Positions 24,601 through 32,754 are shown, numbered from the stretch's first letter. The stretch is DNA of 51,522 nucleotides from Cytophagaceae bacterium (GCA_025455005.1 JALONH010000027.1:1-51522), one strand, 5' to 3'. Translations and numbers: made by a program. The notes: generated by a model from the letters alone, not told the origin.

Positions 24601-24671
24601 AATGGTGCTACTACCATAGCGATTAATAGAACACCCAAGGAAATTCCTGAGATTTTTAAAAACTTTTTCAT
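21603..24671 (-). CDS. AsmA-family envelope protein with Gln-rich hendecad tail
   Basis: An N-terminal membrane anchor (residues 5-27) is followed by about 900 residues of beta-rich sequence typical of AsmA/TamB-like proteins, which bridge the periplasm and are linked to lipid transport. AsmA marks include the NINATVWYNAESFSLSLFKRFPNLTVSIGDI opening and several repeats of YPIEGTTLKG/TG at about 395, 530 and similar. Near 665-680 there is a Pro/Glu/Thr-rich linker. The last 100 residues contain six 11-residue repeats of the form QQVDQxKQQxQ. The length is 1022 residues, and a consensus promoter lies upstream. Confidence 0.88.
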   Translation of the reverse strand: MKKFLKISGISLGVLLIAMVVAPFLFKDKIKAAIDEQIKQNINATVWYNAESFSLSLFKRFPNLTVSIGDIGVASKAEAFKGDTLFAAKEFSVAVNLKSVLFGDAIQVNAIYLKQPKVVTVYDRAGNFSWDITFPDSTAAPEPVDTTASTLKVDIQHWEIEDGIIVYDDQTMPMYMELKGFNHKGSGKIDGDVYSLKTWTDIANSLVSYDGTTYLSGHKLFADAELGIDLAKSVYTFKENEFAVNDFKFGVNGFVAMPAEDITMDITYQAKETKFKNLISLIPALYTKDFDKLESDGTIAFDGWVKGVYNNTTMPGFGLNTQINNGYFKYPDLPEAVKNVMMDLKVENKDGIIDHTLVHLKNFHMDMGKNPVDARLLMTRMNPYDLDGNVLAKMNLEDIQKFYPIEGTTLKGLFGMDVKCKGKYSAEENVMPMVTATASLTNGYVKSVDFPKPLEKVEFLATAKSNGDMSTSTFNLDYFRLLLDNEPFEAKAFVKNFDDPNYDATIKGKIDLEKMTKVYPIEGTTLTGIILADLTTKGVLSQVQAGNYTNTQSSGRMDITNLIYKSADLPQGFTLNKGALSLAPDRFTIETMQGLLGKSDYAITGYLSNYMGYMFGGKDSTLHGVMNLNSQSFDVNEWMAEEPTTTPPTPEEEVPMEVVEVPSNIDFTFNSTMSKVLYSNLTLTDMTGAIMVKESIVKLSNLKFSSLGGLFALNGSYNAQNLAKPAFDMDMNISDVTFKDAYVAFNSVKQLAGIAQYMEGKMNMSVKASGLLGQDMMPKYETLNGLGTLSTKSATIKENPALATLSGLTKMSNLNPMTINDFNTKFKIIDGAVHLDPFKVNAGNTKFDVKKAINQLTGTIDYDVQLTTPSGALGNAASGALSGLVGGAVAMPKDIIMDLNFSGPGKKPAVKILKTNFGQIDQAAVKDQLMNTQQAQQVQQQVDQVKQQAQQQVDQAKQQAQQQVDQTKQQVQQQVDQTQQQVQQQVDQTKQQTQQQVDQQKKQAQDSAKKQLDALKKGIPKW
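21657..21854. repeat. 33-bp tandem repeat coding for an 11-residue unit (six copies)
   Basis: Six in-frame units of 33 bp, each starting TCGACTTGTTG or TCCACTTGTTG on the plus strand, encode QQVDQxKQQxQ. The copies differ at several positions per unit, so the array is not freshly amplified. Confidence 0.85.
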
Positions 24672-24708
24672 AGTAGAATTTGGTAAACGTAAACGGTATA
24701 AAGGTTAC

Positions 24709-24739
24709 TAAAAATACAACGCTTTTTACCGTATGCCAA
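24709..24739 (-). promoter_or_regulatory. Candidate promoter for the AsmA-like gene
   Basis: On the minus strand TTG (24737-24739) and TATTTTTA (24709-24716) are 20 bases apart. The second box differs from consensus at its last base. The distance to the ATG at 24671 is about 38 bases. Confidence 0.45.
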
Positions 24740-24781
24740 GTATTTCCCTTTAATATTAAATTAAAATGGATCGTAGGTGGC

Positions 24782-25801
24782 TTATTTTTGAGAATAAAAA
24801 GATTGTATCACCGGACATATCTTTTCCGCTTCTACTAAAAAGCCATCATGGCCATAGAGGGAATCAATACATACATATGCTGAATGTGGGATATTTTTCG
24901 ATAAATAAACTTGTTCAGACGGTGGGAATAAAATATCAGAGGATATCGCAATAACTAGTGTTTTGGCTGTTATGGATTGTAGCGCATTTTCTATACTTCC
25001 TCTATTTCGGCCTACATTATGACTGTCCATAGCTTTGGTTAAATACCAATAGGAATGACAATTAAACCGTTTCACCAATTTGTCGCCTTGATAATGCTGA
25101 TAAGAAACAACTTTATAATCATCTGTCTTATTTATATCCTCATCCCGCTGTGTTTGTTCGTATGTATCATAACTTCTATACGATAACATAGCAATAGATC
25201 GAGCGGCTTTAAGACCATCTCTTCCGGCATCAAAAGAAGGATTGCGCCAAGTGCTATCTAAGTCAATAGCCATGCGTTGGGATTCATTGAACGCTATACC
25301 CCAAGGAGAATGAGCAGCATTGGTTGCCAGTAATATTAAATGTGTAAATAAATGTGGTCGAAGTATTGCCCATTCCATTGCTTGTTGACCACCCAATGAT
25401 CCTCCTATTAACGTGTGGATATGTTGGATTTTTAGGTATTCGCGTAAGGTTTCGTGAGCGAGTACCATATCTCGAATGGTAACAATAGGGAAATCCAAAA
25501 AATAGGGTTCATTCGTGTCCGGATTTGTTTCCGTAGGGCCTGATGTTCCGTAACAGGATGCAAGAATATTAGCACAGATGATAAAATACTTTTCCGGGTG
25601 ATAGAAAGCGTCAACACCCACGACACCCGGCCACCATGAGGCGGCATCGGAATTTGCAGTTAACGCGTGGCACACCCAAATTACGTTAGAATCATCCGGT
25701 AGACGAGTTCCATATGTGGAATACTGAATTTTCAACTCCGGTAAACGAACACCAGATTCTAGTGTAATGGCTTCTTTATGAATGTAAATATGATGCTCCA
25801 T
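24782..25801 (-). CDS. metX: Homoserine O-acetyltransferase
   Basis: The protein is an alpha/beta hydrolase that acetylates homoserine for methionine synthesis. The catalytic triad is readable: Ser135 in GGSLGGQQ, Asp289 in SSDILFPP and His318 in YGHDGFL. The conserved SDAASWWPGVVG and the long NP-rich loop SCYGTSGPTETNP support MetX. I use the ATG at 25801 (MEHHIYIH), which gives 339 residues; the frame from 25837 would run into the riboswitch leader. Acyl specificity (acetyl or succinyl) cannot be settled by eye. A SAM-I-type riboswitch precedes it. Confidence 0.92.
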   Translation of the reverse strand: MEHHIYIHKEAITLESGVRLPELKIQYSTYGTRLPDDSNVIWVCHALTANSDAASWWPGVVGVDAFYHPEKYFIICANILASCYGTSGPTETNPDTNEPYFLDFPIVTIRDMVLAHETLREYLKIQHIHTLIGGSLGGQQAMEWAILRPHLFTHLILLATNAAHSPWGIAFNESQRMAIDLDSTWRNPSFDAGRDGLKAARSIAMLSYRSYDTYEQTQRDEDINKTDDYKVVSYQHYQGDKLVKRFNCHSYWYLTKAMDSHNVGRNRGSIENALQSITAKTLVIAISSDILFPPSEQVYLSKNIPHSAYVCIDSLYGHDGFLVEAEKICPVIQSFYSQK

Positions 25802-25890
25802 GCAGCTCTTTATACCTTTTGAGACAAGCATGACCACAAACCTGATGCAGATGTAAACCGAAGAAAATCGGGAACGACGCAGAACTGTCT

Positions 25891-26013
25891 GTAATCAATT
25901 TATATTTCCCGATTGACGGGTCAGGATGTAGCACCTTAAATTCCAATTGGTTAGATAGGTTGCTAGAGGTTCCAAGAGCCTGTTCTCTCCCCTCTTCTTT
26001 ATAAATCAATTAC
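25891..26013 (-). promoter_or_regulatory. SAM-I-type riboswitch in the metX leader
   Basis: The minus strand carries the SAM-I core: GAAGAGGGGAGAGAAC, then GGAACCTCTAGCAACC, then AAGGTGCTACATCCTGACC. The P1 strands are 26000-26013 and 25891-25904, which pair over 14 positions (two G-U). P4 is the CCCG/CGGG hairpin. Downstream, AATCGGGAA (inside the riboswitch) can alternatively pair with TTCCCGATT (25865-25873), followed by a U-rich stretch, as an expression platform. Binding of SAM should lower metX expression. The identification is from motif recall, not a covariance search. Confidence 0.85.
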
Positions 26014-26027
26014 TCCCGTAATTGATT
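26004..26027 (-). promoter_or_regulatory. 5' leader hairpin that competes with riboswitch P1
   Basis: A perfect inverted repeat of AATCAATTAC and GTAATTGATT around GGGA lies at the very start of the metX transcript. Its second arm is also the 5' strand of riboswitch P1, so the two structures exclude each other. Confidence 0.6.
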
Positions 26028-26034
26028 AAGAGTT

Positions 26035-26065
26035 CAAATATACTATCCTTTTGCTAAAATACCAA
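26035..26065 (-). promoter_or_regulatory. Bacteroidota-type promoter for metX
   Basis: TTG (26063-26065) and TATATTTG (26035-26042) on the minus strand are separated by 20 bases. The start of transcription would be just before the leader hairpin, giving a 5' UTR of about 225 bases. Confidence 0.65.
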
Positions 26066-26075
26066 TTAAAATTAG

Positions 26076-26261
26076 GTGCTAAAGCCCGCTCAAAAAACAT
26101 TCATTGGTTATCTGGCACTATTGTTGGGTTACTTCATTATAACTTATGTTATTAAAGTAAAAGGAGAACATCTTATGATACTATTACTTCTTATAGCCGT
26201 TATATTGTATGTATTAGTTCGATTAATTATTCGCCACTCGGATAATGAAGCAATGGAATAA
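26076..26261 (+). CDS. Small two-helix membrane protein
   Basis: The product has 61 residues from a GTG start with two hydrophobic helices (about 9-28 and 33-52) and a charged tail. No family is recognised. It starts 10 bases beyond the upstream promoter box of metX on the opposite strand, and the next membrane-protein gene follows after 26 bases. The open frame, good hydrophobic pattern and placement support it, but the GTG start is uncertain. Confidence 0.5.
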   Translation: MLKPAQKTFIGYLALLLGYFIITYVIKVKGEHLMILLLLIAVILYVLVRLIIRHSDNEAME

Positions 26262-26287
26262 GGAATTTTCTATCTTAGATATTGCGA

Positions 26288-26758
26288 ATGGTAGACACAA
26301 GCCGACTATTTTTTCGTATATTGTACTTTGTTGCGTTTTACTTTTACCTTATGTTACACAATGCACATCGTTGGTTCTTATTAGGAGCGTCTCTTTTAAT
26401 GTTAGGGATAGCCGTTATAGGAATTTTATTGGCTGAGGATTTGCATTTCCCTTTTGCACATGGCAATCGCTATATATGGCTATACAGAATCAATTATGTT
26501 ATTTTAACATGGATTATTTTAACATTTACAAACGAAAAATGGGTTCGTGTATATGGATTACTTTCCGGATGGGCTATGATATATTTAGTCCTTTCGAATT
26601 GGTTCCATTTACCCCCCGGTGAATTACTGGGATTGACCGGACCCGATAATATTCTTCATATTAATTTAGGTTTGTCTTCTATTTTCTTTGCCTTATTTTT
26701 TTCCGAAAAAAAATCGGGGGTGCATTTAGAAGACGAGTCTGATGACGACTTCTTATAA
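26288..26758 (+). CDS. Polytopic membrane protein, weakly DUF4383-like
   Basis: About 156 residues contain four hydrophobic helices. The segment GELLGLTGPDNILHINLGL resembles the conserved loop of DUF4383 proteins (LLG...NxLHxxLG), and the C-terminus is acidic (LEDESDDDFL). The function is unknown. I use the ATG at 26288 rather than a TTG six bases earlier. It ends overlapping the convergent yicC-like gene by six bases. Confidence 0.7.
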   Translation: MVDTSRLFFRILYFVAFYFYLMLHNAHRWFLLGASLLMLGIAVIGILLAEDLHFPFAHGNRYIWLYRINYVILTWIILTFTNEKWVRVYGLLSGWAMIYLVLSNWFHLPPGELLGLTGPDNILHINLGLSSIFFALFFSEKKSGVHLEDESDDDFL

Positions 26759-27631
26759 TATATTTAAGGATTGTTCTTTAATTTTTTCCAATTCTTCTTT
26801 CATACGGACAACGCACTTTTGAATATTCGCGTCATTGGCTTTTGAGCCGATAGTGTTGATTTCTCTTCCGATTTCTTGTGATATAAATCCGAGTTTTTTT
26901 CCGCTGGCGTCTTTATCCTGAAGTGTTTGTAAAAAGTACTGTAAATGGGCTCTTAGTCTAACCTTCTCTTCATTGATATCTAATTTTTCGATATAATAAA
27001 TGAGTTCTTGTTCAAATCTTCCGCTATCCAACGATTCTGATTTCCCAAAGTCTTCGAAATGCTGGTGTATCCTAGTTCGAATGGATTCAATTCGAAGTGG
27101 GTCATATGTTTCAATTAGTTTCAAATTCGACTCGATTGACTCAATGTATTCTTTAAATTTTTCCGCTAATACATTTCCTTCGTTTAATCTGAATTCTGTA
27201 CATTTTCGGACGGCTTCTTGAATGACTTGTAGAATCAATTGCCACTCTGCACTGTGATCTTCATGATCTAAATCACTTTCTATAGCTTTTGGCATTTGCA
27301 AAGCCAACTTAAATAAATCGGTAGACTCTGCTTGAACGTATTGGTGTGCAGCTTTCAAATCTTCGTAATATAATTTAACTAATTCTTTATTTATAAAAAC
27401 CTTCGGCTTCGCTACTGTTTTGTTAACTACATCTATAGTTAAGGCTACCTTACCACGTTCAATAGTATGGTTCAATAAATTTCGAACTTCTACTTCTTTA
27501 TCGGAAAAATCTTTCGGTAATCGTAGATTCAAATCCAAATATTTTGAATTTAATGACTTTATTTCTACTTGTACAAACAACTCATTATTTTCCGCACTGT
27601 GTGCACCGTAACCGGTCATGGATTTAATCAT
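26753..27631 (-). CDS. YicC-family endoribonuclease-like protein
   Basis: The N-terminus MIKSMTGYGAHSAENNELFVQVEIKSLNSKYLDLN is the hallmark of YicC. The C-terminal DUF1732 part carries LGFISQEIGREINTIGSKANDANI. The length is 292 residues. In other bacteria YicC-like proteins are reported as endoribonucleases acting on small RNAs, but the physiological targets here are unknown. It stands alone between convergent membrane genes and the asd terminator. Confidence 0.93.
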   Translation of the reverse strand: MIKSMTGYGAHSAENNELFVQVEIKSLNSKYLDLNLRLPKDFSDKEVEVRNLLNHTIERGKVALTIDVVNKTVAKPKVFINKELVKLYYEDLKAAHQYVQAESTDLFKLALQMPKAIESDLDHEDHSAEWQLILQVIQEAVRKCTEFRLNEGNVLAEKFKEYIESIESNLKLIETYDPLRIESIRTRIHQHFEDFGKSESLDSGRFEQELIYYIEKLDINEEKVRLRAHLQYFLQTLQDKDASGKKLGFISQEIGREINTIGSKANDANIQKCVVRMKEELEKIKEQSLNIL

Positions 27632-27663
27632 ACGATCGTCGTTTTAAAAGAGTAAAATTAAAA

Positions 27664-27687
27664 AAAGGGAGTTGGTACACTCCCTTT
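27664..27687 (-). terminator. Hairpin terminator after asd
   Basis: On the minus strand AAAGGGAGT/ACTCCCTTT (9 bp, six-base loop) is followed by a run of T. It lies just downstream of the asd stop codon. Confidence 0.8.
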
Positions 27688-27699
27688 CACTTTGTTTGA

Positions 27700-28692
27700 T
27701 TATACTAATTTTTTAGCCACTAAGTACTCTGCTATTTGAACAGCATTAGTCGCTGCACCTTTTCTTAAATTATCTGCAACAATCCAAAGGTTTAATGTTT
27801 TGGGCTGAGATTCATCTCTACGAATTCTTCCAACAAAGACTTCATCCTTATTATGTGCGTCTAGGGGCATAGGATATTCTTGTTTTGCCGGGTTATCTTT
27901 TACAATAACACCGGGAGCTTGGGCTAATAGTGCTTTCACCTCTTCTACATTAAAGTCGTTTTCGAATTCAATATTTACAGATTCAGAGTGACCGCCCATG
28001 ACAGGGACGCGTACCGTAGTTGCGGTTACTTTTATAGAATCATCTCCCATGATTTTATTCGTTTCTTTAATCATTTTCATCTCTTCTTTAGTGTATCCAT
28101 TGTCTTGGAACACGTCGATTTGAGGAATCAGATTTAAATCGATCGTATAGGCATATGCTTTAGGACCATCCATTACTCCTTTGCGTTCATCGAACAATTG
28201 ATCCACGGCTTTTTTACCGGTACCGGTTACCGATTGATACGTAGACACTACCACCCGTTTGATTTTATATTTCTCATGTAATGGCTGTAATACCACTACC
28301 ATTTGAATAGTAGAGCAATTTGGATTCGCTATAATTTTATCCTCTGGAGTTAAGACACCGGCATTTACTTCCGGAACTACTAATTTTTTAGTTGGATCCA
28401 TTCTCCAGGCAGAAGAGTTATCAATCACTACAGTACCTACTGCAGCAAATAGAGGTGCTAATTCTAAAGACGTACTCCCACCGGCTGAGAAAATAGCAAT
28501 TGCCGGCTTCATAGCTAATGCCGTTTCAGCATTTACTACTTTAAATTTTTTGCCGTTGTATTCTACTTCCTTACCTACAGATTTTTCTGAAGCTACAGGA
28601 ATTAATTCTGTTACCGGGAAATTACGTTCTTTTAAAACGTTCAACATTTGAGTACCTACCAGTCCTGTGGCACCTACAACTGCTACTTTCAT
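27700..28692 (-). CDS. asd: Aspartate-semialdehyde dehydrogenase
   Basis: The enzyme reduces aspartyl phosphate to aspartate semialdehyde with NADPH, the branch point to lysine/diaminopimelate, threonine and methionine. The N-terminal Rossmann motif is GATGLVG (7-13). The catalytic Cys126 is in NPNCSTIQ, and the phosphate- and substrate-binding RVPVMGGHSESVNIEFE follows, with the catalytic His. The length of 330 residues is normal. Related pathway genes metX and dapF are in the same window but not in the same operon. Confidence 0.97.
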   Translation of the reverse strand: MKVAVVGATGLVGTQMLNVLKERNFPVTELIPVASEKSVGKEVEYNGKKFKVVNAETALAMKPAIAIFSAGGSTSLELAPLFAAVGTVVIDNSSAWRMDPTKKLVVPEVNAGVLTPEDKIIANPNCSTIQMVVVLQPLHEKYKIKRVVVSTYQSVTGTGKKAVDQLFDERKGVMDGPKAYAYTIDLNLIPQIDVFQDNGYTKEEMKMIKETNKIMGDDSIKVTATTVRVPVMGGHSESVNIEFENDFNVEEVKALLAQAPGVIVKDNPAKQEYPMPLDAHNKDEVFVGRIRRDESQPKTLNLWIVADNLRKGAATNAVQIAEYLVAKKLV

Positions 28693-28822
28693 GATTTAAT
28701 AATTTTATACGTTTATTTTCATTCGAAACGGGTCGCAAGTTATTTAATTTTAACTTATTTTGCATCCTCAACCTGCTTTATTTCAGATTTCAACCCTGGA
28801 ATAGGCTTTTTATATACCAGCT

Positions 28823-31213
28823 ATGCGAAAAATTTTAATTTTAAGCCTATTTATAGGCTGTACCCCTTTGTATGCCCAATGGAATACATTTCCCAATGAG
28901 CTTCCGAGTCCAATTACAGGAGATCGATCGAATGTCATTGTTGAGGATGGCTACATTCGACTCCAGGCTCCGACTTCGACTACAGAAAGCTACCTCTCTT
29001 TCCCTACGGCAGAAAGGACAGCTTGTAAGTATTCGTTTACAGTAGGTTACGATATCGAGCCTTCTACATCCAACTATATGGCATTAATCATAAAAGACAG
29101 CATTCGTAGTGATGTATATTGGTCTATTCAAGTTGGCGGCACCTCCGGTAGTAATGATAAGATTTTAGTATGGTGGCATACTCCTCAACAAAAAACGTTG
29201 CTCTGGCAAAGTGTTTCGGGGATAGGATCTGTATTCCCGATAGAGGTAAACCTAGAAGTGCTTACTCAAAACCATGAATCCTTTCAACTATCCTACCATG
29301 CAGGGACAACGAAGGGTAGCGGGGAATGGAATGTACCCGAAGTCTTATTGCCTAACAGCATCGATTGGAAGGTATGGTATACCTCTACCCGAACGACTAA
29401 ATACCGTTTACTATCGATTGATTCAGAGAAAGTATTCGCTATTCATTCTACGTTTATTCAACCGGATTATAGTCGGGCATCTTGGACATTTAATACGACG
29501 ATTATTGGATATAAAACCGATCGTTGCCCTTTATTTTCCTCTGCTCATTGGTATCTTCAAGATAGTACTCTCCATATTATATTCGCTTCACCCTTACCTG
29601 TAGGATCCTATACCTTAGACTCTATTGAAATAACATCCGCCTCCGGTATTTCGAATTGGTTTTCTCTACAACTCGTTCGACCCATTACCATTTTCGAAGG
29701 AATGATTCGTATCACCGAAGTCATGTCGGACCCTTTACCTTCGTTCAGTTCTATCCAGACAGAATACATTGAGCTTAGCTCCTTCAGTCTCGACACCATC
29801 ACAACAGCAAATTGGAGCCTTCAAGACAACAGTGGCCTTACGCCTTTGCCTTTTTGCACCCTCTATCCGGGTACGGTCATTATTGTAGTACCGGAAGGTG
29901 CCTGCCCCATGTTTCCTGGAAAAACCTGTGTTGAATGGTATTCATTCCCCTCCTTGAACAATGATGCGGATTATTTAACATTATACTATCGGGAACGTTG
30001 TATTGATTCTGTATCCTATCATATTATACCCGGAGATTATAGATCAGAAGGCGGATATGCTTTTCATAGAAATCGCATTCCATCTGTTTGTAGACAAGAT
30101 CCAACAATAGAGTATACCTCAACCGCATCGGACCCCGGTATACATTCAACACATTTTTTTACTCCTCCCGTATTAACCGTGACCTTTAAAGACAGTACTA
30201 CGATTATTGTCGAAACGACCGAAGCCTCCCATGTTACTAGCGCAGAAGGCACAGTGGAAAGTTTAACAACCTATACCCACTGGTTTACACCTCATACTGT
30301 ACCTAGCGCCGGTTTTGTTTATCCTTTCAACATACAACTACAAAGCACATGTCGTTCATATGAGTTGGATACTATCGTCCAGATTATTTTTCCAAAAAAA
30401 GCAAGAAGAGGAGACCTGTACATTAGTGAAGTACTTGCCGATGCCTTGCCCTATCAATACGAATACATTGAAATCGTTAATACAACGAATCAGTATTTAC
30501 TTTTGCAAGACATGCAAATTCAATTAAAAAGTGTACAATCTTTAAAACAAATGCATATCCCAACAGGTATCCTACCTCCATTATCCTATGTGGCCGGAAC
30601 AGCCGATACCAATAGTATTCGAATGCTTTACGCAGAAAGAAGTGGTTATTTACAAGAATGGACCAACTGGGAAAGTATAGACGATGAAGCGTGTTCTATT
30701 GTATTAAAAACCGGAAGTCAGGTTCTAGACTCCATTTACTACACCACATCATTACACAGTGTTTTTCAGTCCGAAACAGAGGGTTGGGGAATAGAAAAAG
30801 TTATAGTGGAAGCCCCGTTGTTTTATACAGACAACTGGACAACAGCGCCTCAGCACGGGTCTCCCGGACTATTCAATTCCTTTTCAGTAGAAACAACATT
30901 GACCAATACTGCCTATTGCTCGCCTTGTCACTTACATATTGGTTCATCCTCCGCATCTTTGATCGGGATTCATTTACCTAAGACGGTTGCGGGCAGCAGG
31001 GCTTCCATTTCAATTTATACCTTAGAAGGGCAATTCCTACATCAACTTGTCAGCAATGTTCCACATGAACCCCATCGCATCTATCAATGGGATGGAAGTG
31101 GGCTTGAATCCATTCTTCCTTGGGCGGATTGGTATGTGGCACAGGTACTTTTATGGGATGCTACTGGGGATAAAAAAACGTATCATGTGCTTATAAGTGC
31201 AGCATCCTTTTGA
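28823..31213 (+). CDS. Large secreted protein with two lamin-tail domains
   Basis: A signal peptide (residues 1-18, ending YA/Q) opens a 796-residue extracellular protein. Two lamin-tail (LTD) domains are visible: RITEVMSDPLP...YIELSS near 292-310 and YISEVLADALP...YIEIVN near 532-550. The C-terminal 80 residues (SIYTLEGQFLHQLVS...YQWDGSG...WYVAQVLLWD) resemble a FlgD-like/type 9 secretion-associated Ig module. The N-terminal 200 residues look like a lectin-type beta sandwich. The role is likely surface or envelope structure; LTD proteins in bacteria have no fixed function. Confidence 0.8.
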   Translation: MRKILILSLFIGCTPLYAQWNTFPNELPSPITGDRSNVIVEDGYIRLQAPTSTTESYLSFPTAERTACKYSFTVGYDIEPSTSNYMALIIKDSIRSDVYWSIQVGGTSGSNDKILVWWHTPQQKTLLWQSVSGIGSVFPIEVNLEVLTQNHESFQLSYHAGTTKGSGEWNVPEVLLPNSIDWKVWYTSTRTTKYRLLSIDSEKVFAIHSTFIQPDYSRASWTFNTTIIGYKTDRCPLFSSAHWYLQDSTLHIIFASPLPVGSYTLDSIEITSASGISNWFSLQLVRPITIFEGMIRITEVMSDPLPSFSSIQTEYIELSSFSLDTITTANWSLQDNSGLTPLPFCTLYPGTVIIVVPEGACPMFPGKTCVEWYSFPSLNNDADYLTLYYRERCIDSVSYHIIPGDYRSEGGYAFHRNRIPSVCRQDPTIEYTSTASDPGIHSTHFFTPPVLTVTFKDSTTIIVETTEASHVTSAEGTVESLTTYTHWFTPHTVPSAGFVYPFNIQLQSTCRSYELDTIVQIIFPKKARRGDLYISEVLADALPYQYEYIEIVNTTNQYLLLQDMQIQLKSVQSLKQMHIPTGILPPLSYVAGTADTNSIRMLYAERSGYLQEWTNWESIDDEACSIVLKTGSQVLDSIYYTTSLHSVFQSETEGWGIEKVIVEAPLFYTDNWTTAPQHGSPGLFNSFSVETTLTNTAYCSPCHLHIGSSSASLIGIHLPKTVAGSRASISIYTLEGQFLHQLVSNVPHEPHRIYQWDGSGLESILPWADWYVAQVLLWDATGDKKTYHVLISAASF

Positions 31214-31278
31214 CAATCAGCCTAGTCGCATGGTTTAATTTGTGGAAAAAGTAGTCCATTTTGTAACCTTTTTTTAAA

Positions 31279-31286
31279 TAGATTTG
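31279..31286 (+). promoter_or_regulatory. Candidate -7 box TAGATTTG for the dksA-scpB operon
   Basis: An exact TAnnTTTG box lies 48 bases before the ATG at 31335. The nearest TTG upstream is only 15 bases away, shorter than the usual 19, so the upstream element is unclear. Confidence 0.4.
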
Positions 31287-31334
31287 TAATAGGTAGATAT
31301 ATAGTTTACCCAACCCTATTACTTTTAGCGGCTT

Positions 31335-32060
31335 ATGAGCAAAAGTGCCAAAAAAGCAGTCAAGAAGACTCCTACTAAGCAAGTAGTTACCAAGAAGTCC
31401 ACTTCGACAAGCGTAAAAAAGAAATCCAGCACTGTAGGTGCAGCCAAGAAAGTGGTGAAGAAAGCAGCAGCAACGCCAAAAGCTTCTGCCAAAAAACCGA
31501 CGACTGCATCCGCTAAAAAGAAAACAACCTCTATAGGTACAAAAGACGCAACTAAACATGTAAAGAGTAAAAAGTCTCTTGTATCTGAAAAAAATATCCC
31601 ACATGCCGGTCTTAAGAGCAAGACAAGCATACCATTGAATACACCCAAGACCCCAATTAACAGTAATTCTATGAGCGAAAGCAGCAAGGTGAATGTGCGC
31701 TATAGTAGCGACGATTTGAAAGAGTTTGAAGACATAATAAAAGAAAAACTAGAAACAGCTCGTAAAGAATTGCAATTTATTAAAGAGCTTCTTAGTCGAA
31801 AAAACGATGAAGGAACCGATAATACAACCGGGAACTTGAAAATGTTAGAGGATGGGGCTGATGTTTTAGAAAAAGAAAGTAATAGTGCTATGGCTGCTCG
31901 CTTACAGAAGTTCATTGTACAATTAGAAAACGCTCTTGCTCGAATTAAAAATGGCACTTATGGTGTATGTATTGTTACGGGTAAATTGATTCCGAAAGAG
32001 CGCTTACATTTAGTTCCCCATACCCAGCATTCCATAGAAGCCAAAAATCAACGACTTTAA
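31335..32060 (+). CDS. DksA/TraR-family protein with Lys/Ala-rich (histone H1-like) N-terminal tail
   Basis: The C-terminal 115 residues are a DksA/TraR-type coiled coil and C-terminal module (KNGTYGVCIVTGKLIPKERLHLVPHTQHSIEAK). Three of the four zinc cysteines of classical DksA are replaced (only Cys at YGVC is left), as often seen in Bacteroidota. The first 110 residues are a low-complexity tail with repeated AKK, KKP and KKS blocks like histone H1 tails, probably nucleic-acid-binding. DksA proteins bind RNA polymerase through the secondary channel. It is the first gene of a tight four-gene plus-strand operon. Confidence 0.85.
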   Translation: MSKSAKKAVKKTPTKQVVTKKSTSTSVKKKSSTVGAAKKVVKKAAATPKASAKKPTTASAKKKTTSIGTKDATKHVKSKKSLVSEKNIPHAGLKSKTSIPLNTPKTPINSNSMSESSKVNVRYSSDDLKEFEDIIKEKLETARKELQFIKELLSRKNDEGTDNTTGNLKMLEDGADVLEKESNSAMAARLQKFIVQLENALARIKNGTYGVCIVTGKLIPKERLHLVPHTQHSIEAKNQRL

Positions 32061-32064
32061 TATT

Positions 32065-32754
32065 ATGTCGATCAACTTTCTACAAAATCACATTGAGAGT
32101 ATTATCTTTTGCGCCAGCGACCCGGTAAAACCGGAAGAAATACGCCAATGTATGTCGGAGATGTTTGAAGCGGAAATTCCGATTGAAGATATTTTGACAG
32201 CCTTAGACAATCTCTTGGCTAAATACGAAGACGAAACTTCTCCTTTCCAAATTTTCACGATTGGAGGTGGTTATCAATTTATGACAAAACCGGCGTACCA
32301 ATCGTCGTTGAGCATATTTTTAAAACAAAAATCAAAAAAGCGATTGTCTACTTCTGCTTTGGAGACAATGGCTATTATAGCATATAAACAACCGATTACC
32401 AAAGGTCAGATCGAGCAAATCCGAGGGGTTAATTGCGATTATGCTATTCAAAAACTATTAGAAAAAGAATTAATTGAGATACAAGGTAAGTCAGATGGTG
32501 TTGGACGCCCTATTTTATACGGTACAAGTCCAAAATTCTTGGAATACTTCGGTATTAATGATTTAAAAGACTTACCTTCGCCTAAAGATTTCAGTTCCGA
32601 GGTGAACGAAATCGGTTTAGTAAACGATCCGGAATTCAATCAATTAGCAGAAGAAGCCGTTTCAGAACTATTACCACCTGATCATACACACACAGGCGAA
32701 TCGGGAGATTCTCCTACAGACTTAAGTTCCAATGAGCAAACAGAGAACGAATAA
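32065..32754 (+). CDS. scpB: Segregation and condensation protein B
   Basis: ScpB is the kleisin-associated winged-helix partner of SMC-ScpA in chromosome condensation. Family marks are IESIIFCASDPV, FQIFTIGGGYQF, LSTSALETMAIIAYKQPITKGQIEQIRGVN and VGRPILYGTSPKFLEYFGI. It has 229 residues with an acidic tail. scpA is not adjacent here. It follows the DksA-like gene after four bases and overlaps the next gene by 23 bases. Confidence 0.95.
   Translation: MSINFLQNHIESIIFCASDPVKPEEIRQCMSEMFEAEIPIEDILTALDNLLAKYEDETSPFQIFTIGGGYQFMTKPAYQSSLSIFLKQKSKKRLSTSALETMAIIAYKQPITKGQIEQIRGVNCDYAIQKLLEKELIEIQGKSDGVGRPILYGTSPKFLEYFGINDLKDLPSPKDFSSEVNEIGLVNDPEFNQLAEEAVSELLPPDHTHTGESGDSPTDLSSNEQTENE

Noticed and set aside
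31191-31687. Minus-strand open frames opposite the DksA-like gene
   Set aside because: They are Phe/Leu/Cys-rich antisense readings of the Lys-rich tail (AAG/AAA giving CTT/TTT). There are no motifs.
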